From the NCBI RefSeq assembly GCF_001708935.1, contig NZ_MASI01000011.1, positions 1 to 64,000 of the forward strand: a stretch of 64,000 nt of DNA, in the 5' to 3' direction. Below are positions 54,561-64,000 of the stretch, in pieces. The translations under genes were made by a program, and so were the position numbers. The notes under the pieces were generated by a model that searched no databases, was not told where the DNA came from, and saw only the letters and a list, made by a program, of their open reading frames with translations. The stretch comes from Methyloligella halotolerans (GTDB lineage: Bacteria > Pseudomonadota > Alphaproteobacteria > Rhizobiales > Methyloligellaceae). Position 1 is the stretch's first letter. Each line of letters begins with the position of its first letter.

Positions 54561-57500
54561 TCAGTTCCCTTCCGATCCGCGAGACATCATGTTGCGCTTG
54601 AGCTGCTCCAGGGCGGCGAAGGGCGAATGTGCCGGATCGGGCGCTTTCTCGCGCCGCTCCCGCGGCGGCCGGTTCGGCTTGCCGTTGTTGCGATTCTGGG
54701 GCGGCCGATTGCGCTTGCGCTGGCCTTCCTGCTTGGGGGCGCCGCCGCCCCGGCGGGCGCCGCGCTCCTGAGGACGGTTCTGGGCGCGCCGCGACGGACG
54801 CCAGACCTCGTCGAACCGTTCTTCTGGTTCAACGGACGCCTTGGCTTCTGTCTTCTCGGCCGCGACGGGCGAAGGATCGCTCCCCTGGGCCGCGTCGGCG
54901 GCCGGTGCCGGCGCTTCCGGCTTCGTCTCTTCGGGGGCGGGCGGAAGAGGAGTCCGCTGGCAGCGGAAGCCGAGGGCCTTCAGAATGGAGGTGAAGTCCT
55001 CGCCGGAGCAGCCCACCACGCTCATCAACTCGGGCACGACGCGAAAGCCGCCATCGCCGGTGGCACCGCTCGGCGGCTCGTTGGAGGGCGCCTGCTTCTT
55101 CTTCTTGCTGATGCCGGCGCGTTTGGCCAAAGCGTCGGACCGCATGCGGCTGAGCGCGGGTTGCGGCTTGTCCTGCTTGTCGTCGCCCGGTGCAGCTTGG
55201 CCGTCGGTTTGAGCGGTCTGGTTGGGGATATCCGCCGCCGTCTCGGTCTGAGCCGCTGCACTGGTTTCGGCAGGCGCTTCGGCTTCCAGTATGGCGGCGG
55301 GAGCGCCGTCGGAGGGCTGCGCCTCTGCCATTACCGCAGGCTCGTTCGTTTCGTCTTCCGCCTGAGCCTCGGTGTCCGGCTTCACGGGCTCGATGCCCGC
55401 CTGCTCCGTCGGGGGCCGCCAGCTCACCCGCTGGCGGATCATATCGGACAGCCGTTCCAGCATGTCGATGCGTACGGCGCGGGCGCCGGCGACGTGGAAT
55501 CCTGCGGCGTGCCAGAAGGCGACAGGCACCGATTTGTCGATGGCGACGGAGGTAAGCCCCTGGCTCGGGCGCTCGGGCATGGAATCGGGCGTGATGCCGT
55601 GGGCCTCGCCGTCATGAAGGACCCAGAGCAGCAGCAGCAGCTCGGCGGCGTCGGGCTTGAGCAGGGTCGGCACGTAGACGTTGAAACCGCCGAACCGGAC
55701 GCCGTGCTGGCGGAGCTGCCGGCGGGTCGGCTGGTCGAGGGCGCGGATCTCCTCGGCGAGGGAATCACGGCGCAGTACGCCCAGATTCTCGGTGAGGCGG
55801 AACGCGAAGCCTCGGGCGAGCCCCGTAAGGTGCTCCGCCTCGGCGAGGGTCAGGAGCGGGCCGATGCGCGCCTTCAGGTGATTGTCGAGCCAGGTCTGGA
55901 GGCGCTTCTCGATCCGCTCGCGATCCGGCGGCAGGAGATGCTCGCCGGCGATCAGCTGGACGCGGGGCTTGAGGGCGGTCTCGCCGCGCTCCAGGCGCGC
56001 GATCTCGTCGCCCTTCCAGACGACGCGGCCATGGGGCGTGAGGGCGATCTCCGAATCGGGAGCGTCCGACAGGGCCTGTGCCCGGCTGGTCAGCTCCTGG
56101 GCGACAACCTTGCTCGCCGCGTGGCGCGCAGCCTTGCCGTGAATACCCTCGCCCCCGGCGTCAGCGTGAAGAGAAACCCCTGCAACTGGCCGACATAGTG
56201 GTTCTCGACCAAAATCTTTCCGTCACTTCCGACCTCCGCCACGAATTCCTCCTTGTCGCGCAGGCGCCGCATCAACACCGATGTCCGCCGATCGACAAAG
56301 CGCAGGGCCAGCCGTTCGTGCAAGGCATCGGAAAGCGTGTCCTCTATCTCGCGGCTGCGCCCTTGCCAATACTCGGGATCCTCCAGCCACTGCCCCCGAT
56401 GAGAGACGAACGTCCATGTCCGAATTTGGGCAAGGCGCGCGGAAAGCGTATCGATATCTCCATCGGTGCGTTCACATCTTTCGATCTGTTGTCTGAACCA
56501 GTCTGCCGGAATACGTCCCGTCTCGCTCATCACAAAGCCGTAAAGCGTGGCGATGAGCTCGGCATGGCTGGTGGCCGAGATCTTCCGATAGTCCGGAATC
56601 TGGCACATCTCCCATAGCAGACCGATGGCCGCGGGCGCCTTCGCCATGTCGCGGATCTTGGGATCCACGGAGACGTTCTCCAGCGCGATGACATCGTCGA
56701 CCATGCGGGCGCGCATGAGGCGACGATTGTCCGGCGTGATTCTCAGACTCTCCTTCAACCGGTCGATCGAGCCGTAGTCGAGCTTACGGTTGCGCCATTG
56801 CAGTGTGGTGACGGGGTCGAATTGATGATCCTCGAGCTGGGTTACCAACTCCGGATCGAAGGGCGGGACCTTGCCGGTGACGCCGAACGTGCCGTCGTTC
56901 ATGTAGCGGCCGGCGCGGCCGGCGATCTGGCCGAGCTCCGGCGCGGTCAGGTTGCGATGGACGCGACCGTCGAACTTGCGGATGCCGGCGAAGGCGACGT
57001 GATCGACATTCAGGTTCAGCCCCATGCCGATGGCGTCGGTGGCGACCAGAAAGTCCACATCACCATTCTGGTAGAGCGCAACTTGGGCGTTGCGGGTGCG
57101 CGGCGAGAGCGCGCCGAGCACAACCGCCGCGCCGCCGCGCTGACGGCGCACCAACTCGGCGATGGCGTAGACCTCGTTCGCCGAGAAGGCGACGATGGCC
57201 GTGCGCCTGGGGAGACGGGTGATCTTCTTGTCGGCCGCGTAGCTGAGCTTCGAGAGCCGGGGCCTCGAGACGAGATTGGCACCGGGCAGGAGATCGCGGA
57301 TCGCCTCGCGCATCGTCGCTGCGCCCAGCAACAGCGTCTCGTTCAATCCGCGGGCGTTGAACAGCCGGTCGGTGAAGATGTGGCCGCGCTCGTCGTCGGC
57401 TGCGAGCTGGATCTCGTCGATGGCCACGAAGTCCGCCTCGATATCCATCGGCATGGCCTCGACCGTACAGATGTAATAGCGGGCGTTGGCCGGCTTGATC

Positions 57501-57757
57501 TTCTCCTCGCCGGTGATCAGGGCAACTTGCGATGCACCGATGCGCGCGACGACCTTGTCGTAGACCTCGCGGGCGAGTAGGCGCAGCGGCAGGCCGATAA
57601 TACCGACGTCGTGCGCCAGCATGCGCTCGATGGCGAGGTGGGTCTTGCCAGTGTTGGTGGGGCCGAGCACCGCCGTGACGCCCCGGCCGCGCAACGGTGC
57701 GCCGCGGCTTGTGGGGCCTGCGGATCTCGGGGCCGACGGAGAACTCATCCTCTCCAC
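54561..57757 (-). pseudogene. DEAD/H-box helicase (SUV3-like, alphaproteobacterial), with a -1 frameshift
   Basis: A core gene of ~1065 residues if one base is restored. The first frame from ATG 57757 has Walker A GPTNTGKTHLAIERM near residue 32, DEIQL motif II near 114, AFSANEVYAI, VLGALSPRTRNAQV, ATDAIGMGLNLNVDHV and QIAGRAGRY motif VI. At about 56151 a base is missing and the first frame stops after LTPGA. The second frame continues EGIHGKAARHAASKVVAQELTSRAQALSDAPDSEIAL through GVRFGGFNVYVPTLL and a long acidic, Ala/Pro-rich tail to 54561. SUV3-type helicases unwind RNA. A base error is likely, because both frames are conserved. Confidence 0.88.
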
Positions 57758-58028
57758 CTTTCAGGCTGGGAACGGGGAAATCAAGGTGAATCCCGGAACG
57801 GGCCGGGAACGAATCTCGTCCGAATCGCTGACTCTCGCTGATTCCTGCTTCGTTCTTGTGACTCGGGCTGAAAACCGGTTCGGCGTGGCCGCAGGACGTA
57901 AAATCGAGGGCCGGCGCGCGAAGAAACAACGGGGGAACAGAGTCGGACCGAATCAGGGGAGTGTTAATCTTCCGGGTCTGTTCCCTACGACATGTAGTGG
58001 TTCGAGGGGGGCGCGTTAAGGTCTCGCG

Positions 58029-59312
58029 TCAGGGGTTAGAGCCGGATGCTTCCCCGGATTGATGGTCGCAAGCGGCGATGCGTTTGAGGAAGAAGGCCTT
58101 TTCTTTCTCGTTGTGGGTGAGAGCGGCGGCACGCTCGAACTGGAGCCGGGCTTCGTCCAGCCGGCCCGCTCGGTAGAGGAAGTCCCCCCTTGCGGCGGGC
58201 AGGGGTGCGTACTCCCGCAAGGCCGGTTCGTGCTCGATCTCAGCCAGGAGACGCAAGCCCTGTTCGGGACCGAACGCCATGGAATGGGCGATGGCGCGGT
58301 TGAGCCCCACAATGGGCGAGGGCATCACCTCGGACAGCACGCCGTAAAGCGCAGCGATGGTTTTCCAATCGGTCTCGGAGGCCGTCCGCGCCTTCGCGTG
58401 ACAAGCCGCGAGCGCGGCTTGCAGGGCATAAGGCGCGTTGGCGCCGCCAAGGGTTTGAGCGCGTGCCAGCGCATCGAGGCCACGCCTGATCGCCAAATGG
58501 TCCCAGCGTCCGCGGTTCTGCTCCGGCAGCGGGATGGGCATCCCGTCGGCGCCTTGACGGGCGGCGAAGCGCGAGGACTGGAGCTCCATGAGGGCGAGGA
58601 GGCCGAACACCTCCGCCTCGTCCGGCAGCAGATTGGCCAGGATCCGGCCGAGGCGCAGCGCTTCTGTGCACAGGGCGGGGCGGATCAGCTCGTCGCCAGC
58701 CGTGGCGGCGTAGCCTTCGTTGAAGATGAGGTAGATCACCTCGAGCACGGAGCTCAGGCGCTCCTGGCGCTCGGCACCGCGCGGCACCTCATAGGTGACG
58801 CCCCTCTCGGCGAGGGTCTTCTTCGACCGGGTGATCCGCTGGGCGATGGTCGCCTCGCCGGTGAGGAAGGCGCGTCCGATCTCTTCAGTGGTCAGGCCTC
58901 CTATCAGGCGCAAGGTGAGGGCTGCCCGCGCGTCCCGCGACAGCACCGGATGACAGGCTGTGAAAATCAGGCTCAGGAGCTCGTCGCCGATATCGTCGTC
59001 CATGGCCGCCTCGACATCCGGGAGGGTTTCGGCCTCCGAGTCCCGCCCGATCTCGGCATGCTTCTCCGCAATCATCCTGTCGCGCCGGAAGCGGTCGATT
59101 GCGCGGCGCTTGGCCGTCGCCATCAGCCAGGCGCCCGGACGGTCGGGGAGTCCCGTGCCGGGCCATTCGGAGAGGGCGGCAAGGAGGGCGTCCTGGGCGA
59201 GGTCTTCCGCCAGGCTCACATCGCGGACCAATCGGACCAGGCCGGCAATGAGCCTGGCCCGCTCGATCCGGAAGACCGTCTCGATCGCTTCATGGGTCTC
59301 TCGCGCCGCCAC
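58029..59312 (-). CDS. ECF sigma factor with C-terminal extension (ECF42-like)
   Basis: A 427-residue sigma factor. The first ~180 residues hold sigma region 2 (LVRDVSLAEDLAQDALLAALSEWP, KRRAIDRFRRDR) and region 4 (LTLRLIGGLTTEEIGRAFLTGEATIAQRITRSKKTL). A long extension of ~230 residues follows (LIFNEGYAATAG, LRLGRILANLLPDEAEVFGLLALMELQSSRFAAR, GLNRAIAHSMAFGPEQGL, GDFLYRAGRLDEARLQFERA), characteristic of the ECF42 group. Its neighbour is a DGPF-motif protein, the standard ECF42 partner. There is no anti-sigma gene; the extension may regulate it instead. Confidence 0.93.
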   Translation of the reverse strand: MAARETHEAIETVFRIERARLIAGLVRLVRDVSLAEDLAQDALLAALSEWPGTGLPDRPGAWLMATAKRRAIDRFRRDRMIAEKHAEIGRDSEAETLPDVEAAMDDDIGDELLSLIFTACHPVLSRDARAALTLRLIGGLTTEEIGRAFLTGEATIAQRITRSKKTLAERGVTYEVPRGAERQERLSSVLEVIYLIFNEGYAATAGDELIRPALCTEALRLGRILANLLPDEAEVFGLLALMELQSSRFAARQGADGMPIPLPEQNRGRWDHLAIRRGLDALARAQTLGGANAPYALQAALAACHAKARTASETDWKTIAALYGVLSEVMPSPIVGLNRAIAHSMAFGPEQGLRLLAEIEHEPALREYAPLPAARGDFLYRAGRLDEARLQFERAAALTHNEKEKAFFLKRIAACDHQSGEASGSNP

Positions 59313-59326
59313 CTGTCCCGAGGCGC

Positions 59327-59755
59327 TCAGCGTTCCAGGGACTTACGGAGATCTTCGTGGCGCTTCAGGGCCTCGGGCGTGCCCATTTCCTCGAAGTCGG
59401 ACAGCTCGTAGAGAGGCCGGATCTCGATTTCGCTCGGTCCCGGCATGGGGTTGGGGCATCGCTTCACCCATTCCACCGCCTCGGCCATGTCCTTGACCTC
59501 CCAGAGCCAATATCCGGCGACGAGTTCGCGGGTCTCGGCGAAGGGGCCGTCGATGACGCTGCGGCTCTTGCCATCGAAGGCAACGCGTTTGCCGTCTTTC
59601 GACGGTTTGAGCCCATCGCCGCCGAGCATGATGCCCGCGGCCACCAGCTCCTCGTTGAACTTGCCCATCTTCTCCAAGAGCTGGGCGAACTCCGGGCTGG
59701 GATCGAGGCCGGCTTCGGAGTCTTCCGTCGCTTTCACCAGAACCATCACTTTCAT
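59327..59755 (-). CDS. YCII/DGPF-motif protein, partner of the ECF sigma factor
   Basis: A 142-residue YCII-fold protein with the defining DGPFAETRELVAGYWLWEV motif near residue 71 and a MKVMVLVKATEDSEAG start. Function unknown; in many bacteria such genes are neighbours and targets of ECF42 sigma factors. The start at 59755 follows AAGGAGA; the frame extends 17 codons upstream without support. It ends 14 bp before the sigma gene, so one operon. Confidence 0.9.
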   Translation of the reverse strand: MKVMVLVKATEDSEAGLDPSPEFAQLLEKMGKFNEELVAAGIMLGGDGLKPSKDGKRVAFDGKSRSVIDGPFAETRELVAGYWLWEVKDMAEAVEWVKRCPNPMPGPSEIEIRPLYELSDFEEMGTPEALKRHEDLRKSLER

Positions 59756-60022
59756 CGCAAAGTCTCCTTGGGTTTTGGCGGCTCCGATCAGCCGTCCTGT
59801 CCTCACGACGATTGAGGGACGAAGAATTCGACATCACCGACGAAAAAATTCGCAGGCGAAGGAGACGAAAATACGGGGATCGGCGCCGGGAAACCATCCG
59901 CGAACGAAGCCTGCACGAATCAGGGGGGTGTTAATCTTCGCGCTCTGTTCCCCGCCGAAAACGGGGCTTTATGCAGGCGCCGTTAACTTTTGCGGGAGCG
60001 CGCCGGGAGGCCCGCCTGACCA

Positions 60023-60898
60023 TCAGTCCAGGCTGGCGCGCTTGGCGCCGGAGACCTGAAACGAGGTCGCCGTGGCGACGCCGTAGCCGATGGAGGTCGG
60101 AATGGAGACCTTATACGGCACGTAGAGCCCGGTTCCGGCCATGGGGACCATCCAAAGCTCGATCTCTTCCGTGGTGGACAGCATGCGCACCCCGTCATTG
60201 GACGGGCGGTGGCCGCTGACGGGCACGTATTTGGCCTTGCAGACGACGGCCGGTCCGGAATAGGCGCCGCCCTTGGGGATCTGCACCACGCGCTTGGGGC
60301 TCAGCTTGATATCGAACCGCATGCGGCCGTCGAAGACGGGCACGGTCTGGCGGCAGACATTCAGGTCTCCGCTCGTGTCGTTGGAGCGGGCGAACAGGAA
60401 GGCGGCGCTCATGGGATCGAGCGAATTCCTGAGCTGCTTTGCCGTGATCGGCACGGTGTCCGGCTTGGGGTCCTTGCGGGGCACGAGGTCGAGCTCGGTG
60501 ACCGTGCCCTTGGCGAAGGACATGCGGACCTCTTCGACGGCCTTGCCGCCGCGATAGCTCAGGAGATACTGGGCCGGCTGGATGCCGTCGGACGTGACCC
60601 GCCCCGTGCTGGCCGTGGTGCCTTTCCATTTGTAGAGCAGGCCTTCCAGGATCGAGAAGTTGCCCACGCCGGTGGTGCGGTAGGCGGTGCCCTGGATAGT
60701 GGTGGTGAGCTGGAAGTCACCCAGGTTGATCCTGGCGAGGTTCACCTGATAGTTGGCCTGGATGGTCGCGTTCTCGGCGAGCGCGCTCTTTTCCGCCTGG
60801 GCCGCTCCATCCTGGGCGGCGGCGGGCCATGGGGCGCCGGCGGCGCAGGCGAGCATCGCAAGGCCAATAGAGTAGAAGAATTTCCGGCTCGGCCGCAT
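60023..60898 (-). CDS. exported DUF3108 protein
   Basis: A 291-residue envelope protein with a signal peptide (MRPSRKFFYSIGLAMLACAAGAPWPAAAQ). DUF3108 features: a beta-rich body (YQVNLARINLGDFQLTTTIQGTAYRTTGVGNFSILEGLLYKWKGTTASTGRV, PAQYLLSYRGGKAVEEVRMSFAKGTVTEL), one cysteine pair (NVCRQ and VVCKAKY) and a terminal ELWMVPMAGTGLYVPYKVSIPTSIGYGVATATSF. The family is conserved in the same position next to rpmB in Rhizobiales; its function is not established. The start is set at the signal peptide. Confidence 0.88.
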   Translation of the reverse strand: MRPSRKFFYSIGLAMLACAAGAPWPAAAQDGAAQAEKSALAENATIQANYQVNLARINLGDFQLTTTIQGTAYRTTGVGNFSILEGLLYKWKGTTASTGRVTSDGIQPAQYLLSYRGGKAVEEVRMSFAKGTVTELDLVPRKDPKPDTVPITAKQLRNSLDPMSAAFLFARSNDTSGDLNVCRQTVPVFDGRMRFDIKLSPKRVVQIPKGGAYSGPAVVCKAKYVPVSGHRPSNDGVRMLSTTEEIELWMVPMAGTGLYVPYKVSIPTSIGYGVATATSFQVSGAKRASLD

Positions 60899-61145
60899 GG
60901 AATTGATTTCCCCGTCTGGTTGCCGCAACGTTGCGACTCACCGCCTAAATTTCAGGCTATTCGCGGCTTTCGTCAATTCCGAGGCGGGGCCATGGTAGAA
61001 ATCAAGGCTTGCGCGGCTTGACCGCGGCGCGCCATCCCCGTATATCACGGGCCGCTGTCTACGATTTCCGGCGCTGTTGCTTGTTTCAGGCGACGCTTCC
61101 GGATCGACGGCTTCCGAACTTACTTGAAGAATAAGGACGAACGCG

Positions 61146-61445
61146 ATGGCCCGCCGTTGCGAGCTGACAGGAAAAGCAGTGCTCACGGGCAATAATGTGA
61201 GCCACGCCCACCGCAAGACGAGGCGGCGGTTTCTGCCCAATCTCTGCAATGTCACGCTGCAGAGCGAGACGCTGAAGAAGACGGTGAAGCTGACGGTCAG
61301 CGCGTCCGCGCTGCGTTCGGTCGAGCATCGCGGCGGCCTGGACGGCTTCCTGCTGAAGGCGTCCGATGACGAGCTGTCCCTCAAGGCCAAGCGTCTCAAG
61401 CGCGAGCTGAAGAAGGCTCAGGTCCCGGAAGCCCAGGCCTCCTAA
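61146..61445 (+). CDS. rpmB: 50S ribosomal protein L28
   Basis: A 99-residue ribosomal protein, complete. It starts [49 protein letters not shown], which is the standard L28 N-terminus, and keeps the conserved [13 protein letters not shown] stretch. It stands between two minus-strand genes with its own promoter. The order DUF3108 - rpmB - esterase - cobT is a known Rhizobiales arrangement and anchors this end of the window in the core genome. Confidence 0.97.
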   Translation: MARRCELTGKAVLTGNNVSHAHRKTRRRFLPNLCNVTLQSETLKKTVKLTVSASALRSVEHRGGLDGFLLKASDDELSLKAKRLKRELKKAQVPEAQAS

Positions 61446-61521
61446 GACAACGAGGCGACGGGCTCCGGCACGGTCGCCGAAGCTGCCTGTCCCTTCGTCA
61501 CGGCCGCAAGGCCGAGCCAGT

Positions 61522-62595
61522 CTACTGCCGCTCAGCTTCATTCAGCGTGAACTGCAGGATCAGGGTGCGCTGAAGCTTCAGGAAATTGTCGTCGGACATG
61601 ACGGTCAGTACGGTCTGGCCGTCCGTGTCCCGATGGGCGCCGATCGCTTCCATATTGTCGATATTGAAGGCGTTCTGCACCTCCAGCAGGACCTCGCCGC
61701 GGAGACCTGCTCCGGGCTCGATCTCCCGCGCCGGCACACGGCGGATCCGCATCTCCATCCCCTGACTCAGGCTTAGCCGCCGTTCGAGAACCGCAAGGTC
61801 TCCGCCGGGAAGCACGGTCATGTCGGTGATGGTAAAGCCGCCGATATCCTCCAGGGTCAGCTTGCCCGGTGTGGGGCCTCCGATGATCCAGCCCACGATG
61901 GCTCCTTCCGAATCGTGACGCTCCTGGGAGAAGGCCAGGATGCCGCCGGCGGCGGGGCCTGCGCGCAGGACAGTAAGCGCTTCGATGCCGGCATTGCCGT
62001 CGAGGGTCCTGTCGGGCAGGGGCACCGAGCCGTTGGGCGGACCGAAGCCGTTTCCGTCGAAGGGGTAGCGGTCGATACGATGATTCACCTCGAAGGCGAT
62101 ATAGGCGTTGCCGCGTCCGGTTCCGGGCTCTTCGAGGGCGAGAGCCTCGGCGTCCCGGCGCGAGAAACTCGAAAGGGGCTTGCTGTCCTTGCCCAGCAGC
62201 GGACCGATGGCGGCATTGCTGAGGCCCTTCAGGAAGCGGCCGTCATAGTCGAGATCGGCGCGGAGCCAAGTGCCCGCATCGGAGATGGCGATGAGTTGTC
62301 TGCCCGAAGGATCGATGGCGAGAGCCGAGTAGCCGCCGAAGTGATTTGAGTTGGCGTAGAGGTTCAGGCCGCGCCGGAAGACGAGCTTGCCGAAGTTCTT
62401 GCGGTCGGGATGGTCGCGATCGAAATCGACAGGGATCGCGGTGATCTCGATCTTCTTCGGGCCGGACAAAGGCGTCCAGGGCTTGCTGGCGATAGCGACG
62501 CCCGCGGCGGCGAATGCCGTCAGGAAGCCCGCGGCCAATAGGGAAAGGATAAGCCAGCGACGGCGGAAGCGGCCGCGCGGCTTTGATGCCGACAT
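61522..62595 (-). CDS. phytase-like esterase-family protein
   Basis: A 357-residue exported or membrane-anchored protein. An N-terminal basic stretch and hydrophobic helix (RRRWLILSLLAAGFLTAFAAAGVAIA, about residues 11-36) are followed by a beta-propeller 'esterase-like activity of phytase' domain: NHFGGYSALAIDPSGRQLIAISDAGTWLRADLDYDGR, SFSRRDAEALALEEPGTGRGNAYIAFEVNHRIDRYPF, NAGIEALTVLRAGPAAGGILAFSQERHD, NIDNMEAIGAHRDTDGQTVLTVMSDDNF. The substrate is unknown. It is 1 bp from the cobT stop and in the same direction. Confidence 0.88.
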   Translation of the reverse strand: MSASKPRGRFRRRWLILSLLAAGFLTAFAAAGVAIASKPWTPLSGPKKIEITAIPVDFDRDHPDRKNFGKLVFRRGLNLYANSNHFGGYSALAIDPSGRQLIAISDAGTWLRADLDYDGRFLKGLSNAAIGPLLGKDSKPLSSFSRRDAEALALEEPGTGRGNAYIAFEVNHRIDRYPFDGNGFGPPNGSVPLPDRTLDGNAGIEALTVLRAGPAAGGILAFSQERHDSEGAIVGWIIGGPTPGKLTLEDIGGFTITDMTVLPGGDLAVLERRLSLSQGMEMRIRRVPAREIEPGAGLRGEVLLEVQNAFNIDNMEAIGAHRDTDGQTVLTVMSDDNFLKLQRTLILQFTLNEAERQ

Positions 62596-62596
62596 C

Positions 62597-64000
62597 CTAA
62601 TGGGTACGACGCCGTTTGCTGCGGGCGTCGGACGGTCCGTTCCGATGCAGTTCGCGCCAGGTCATGTCCTCATCGAACAGTTCGGCGAGCTTGTCGGTCA
62701 GCGCTCCGGCCAGCTCTTCCGCATCGGTGATGGTGACGGCTCGCCGGTAGTAGCGTGTGACGTCGTGGCCGATACCGATCGCGAGAAGCTCCACCGGGGA
62801 ACGGGTCTCGATCTCCTTGATCACCTGGCGAAGATGGCGCTCCAGATAGGCACCGGAGTTCACCGACAGGGTGGAATCGTCGACCGGCGCGCGTCGGAGA
62901 TCATCATCAGGATCCGCCGCTGCTCGGGGCGACCCAGCAGGCGGTTATGGGCCCAGGCCAGGGCCTCGCCGTCGATATTCTCCTTCAGCAGCCCTTCGCG
63001 CATCATCAGACCGAGATTGCGCCGGGCGCGCCGCCAGGGCGCGTCGGCGGATTTGTAGACGATGTGGCGGAGGTCGTTCAGCCGTCCCGGCAGGCCGGGC
63101 TTTCCTGCATTCAGCCATTGCTCGCGGGATTTGCCGCCCTTCCAGGCGCGGGTGGTGAAGCCGAGGATCTCGACTTTCACGCCGCAGCGCTCGAGGGTGC
63201 GGGCCAGGATATCGGCGCAGCAGGCGGCGACCATGATGGGCCGTCCGCGCATGGAGCCGGAATTGTCCAGCACCAGGGATACGACCGTGTCGCGGAAGTC
63301 CATGTCCCGTTCCTGCTTGTAGGAGAGCGGATGCATGGGATCGGTGATCACCCGGGAGAGCCGGGCGGCGTCGATCATGCCTTCCTCGAGGTCGAAGTCC
63401 CAGGCTCGGCTCTGCTGGGCCAGCAGGCGGCGCTGGAGCCGGTTCGCGAGACGGGCCACGGCGCCGTGCAGCGTGTCCAGCTGCTTGTCCAGGAAGGCGC
63501 GCAGGCGGCCGAGCTCTTCTGCATCGCAAAGATCCTCTGCGCCTACCACCTCGTCGAAGGCGCGGGTGAAAACCTTGTATCCGAAGCCCTCCGGATCATC
63601 GAGGACCGACGAATTGGGCTGGAACATCTCGGCGGGAACCGGTGCCTCCGTGAGCTCTTCTTCGGTATCCGTCCGGTCCGTGGTGGCCTCGTCGCTGACG
63701 TCGCCCTCCATGCCGGAGCTGTCCTGCTCGGTCTGCTGGTCCGCTTCGGCTTCGGCACGCTCTTCACCCTGGGAATCCTCTCCCTGGGCCTCGGCCTGAT
63801 TGGTGTCCCCTTCATCCTCATCGCTTTCCTGAGCCTCGCTCGATTGCTCGTCGAACTGGTCGGATAGGTTGAGGGCGGCTAGGAGATCTCGGGTCAGGCG
63901 TCCATATGCCTGCTGATCGAAGATCTCGTCGGCCATGCGATCGATCAGATCTTCGGCGCGCTCCTGGATCCAGGGCCGCCAGGCATTGGCGATGGCCTGG
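62597..64000 (-). pseudogene. cobT: cobaltochelatase subunit CobT, -1 frameshift, N-terminus off the window
   Basis: Encodes the chaperone-like subunit that, with CobN and CobS, inserts cobalt in aerobic cobalamin synthesis. The frame is open to the right edge ([20 protein letters not shown] upstream of [19 protein letters not shown]), so the N-terminal half is missing. An acidic linker ([21 protein letters not shown]) leads to a VWA domain with the MIDAS motif [10 protein letters not shown]. At about 62891 a base is missing in MMISD[G][17 protein letters not shown]; the last 88 residues lie in the next frame ([19 protein letters not shown] ... [10 protein letters not shown]). As read, VWA-domain residues near the end would be lost, so a base-calling error is likely. 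Confidence 0.92.

Noticed and set aside
54627..56198. A long plus-strand open frame (523 codons) opposite the helicase
   Set aside because: It is the antisense of the helicase tail and C-terminal half. Its composition (Gly/Arg/Leu-rich) is typical of shadow frames in high-GC coding DNA, and the minus-strand frame matches a known family.
58059..59411. A 450-codon plus-strand open frame opposite the ECF sigma gene
   Set aside because: The opposite strand encodes a clear ECF42-like sigma factor with matching codons; this frame has no family character.

Overview
This window looks like a chromosomal segment of an alphaproteobacterium, most likely order Hyphomicrobiales (Rhizobiales). The main evidence is the right end (about 51.4-64 kb), which carries a core block typical of that group: carD, a 7Fe ferredoxin, an S4-domain RNA-binding protein, a large DEAD/H-type helicase, a DUF3108 envelope protein, rpmB (L28), a phytase-like esterase and cobT. 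Genus cannot be set from the sequence alone. There are no rRNA genes and no CRISPR array, and one complete tRNA, tRNA-Arg(CCU) at 51344-51420 on the minus strand.

Layout. 0-0.9 kb: the end of a beta-carbonic anhydrase and a DUF488 protein. 0.9-8.1 kb: a sulfur and one-carbon block with a LysR regulator, 5-formyl-THF cyclo-ligase, cysJ, cysI, a 1-Cys peroxiredoxin and a cystathionine gamma-synthase-like enzyme. A shared 20-bp element lies beside lysR and in front of cysJ. 8.1-12.1 kb: a decayed TDT-family permease, gdhA, and a two-component pair. 12.3-17.1 kb: two orphan plus-strand terminator hairpins, then a very repetitive 1366-aa exported protein built from phage tail-collar modules and ending in an S74 intramolecular chaperone domain. 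17.2-21.2 kb: an XRE regulator, a broken diguanylate cyclase, and an encapsulin with its DyP peroxidase cargo, which keeps a recognisable C-terminal loading peptide.

21.5-34.3 kb looks like mobile DNA: an ArdC-type antirestriction protein, a two-gene BcgI-like restriction system (a nuclease-methyltransferase fusion plus a two-domain specificity subunit), several unknown proteins, a TraG/VirD4-like coupling ATPase, a MOBP-type relaxase and a MobC-like accessory protein. No integrase or mating-pore genes are present, so this reads as an integrative mobilizable element or a remnant of one. 34.3-37.9 kb: a HAF-repeat autotransporter flanked by two direct repeats of about 293 bp. 38-51.2 kb: a fluoride channel under a fluoride riboswitch, unknown proteins, an AlpA-like HTH protein, an RND efflux adaptor and pump, a tandem DUF1254/DUF1214 pair with an outer-membrane protein, and an AraC regulator. 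This part may be an island inserted at the 3' end of tRNA-Arg, because a tRNA-3'-end-like sequence recurs at 37346-37369.

One feature runs through the whole window. Eight genes (cysI, the TDT permease, the diguanylate cyclase, dyp, traG, the RND adaptor, the helicase and cobT) are interrupted by about ten frameshifts. In the five I could resolve to the base (cysI, dyp, traG, the helicase, cobT) a single missing base restores an intact family-like protein. Because conserved core genes are affected as well as accessory genes, I think base-deletion errors in the assembly are the likeliest cause for most of them, although the TDT permease also lacks its C-terminal third and seems truly decayed.
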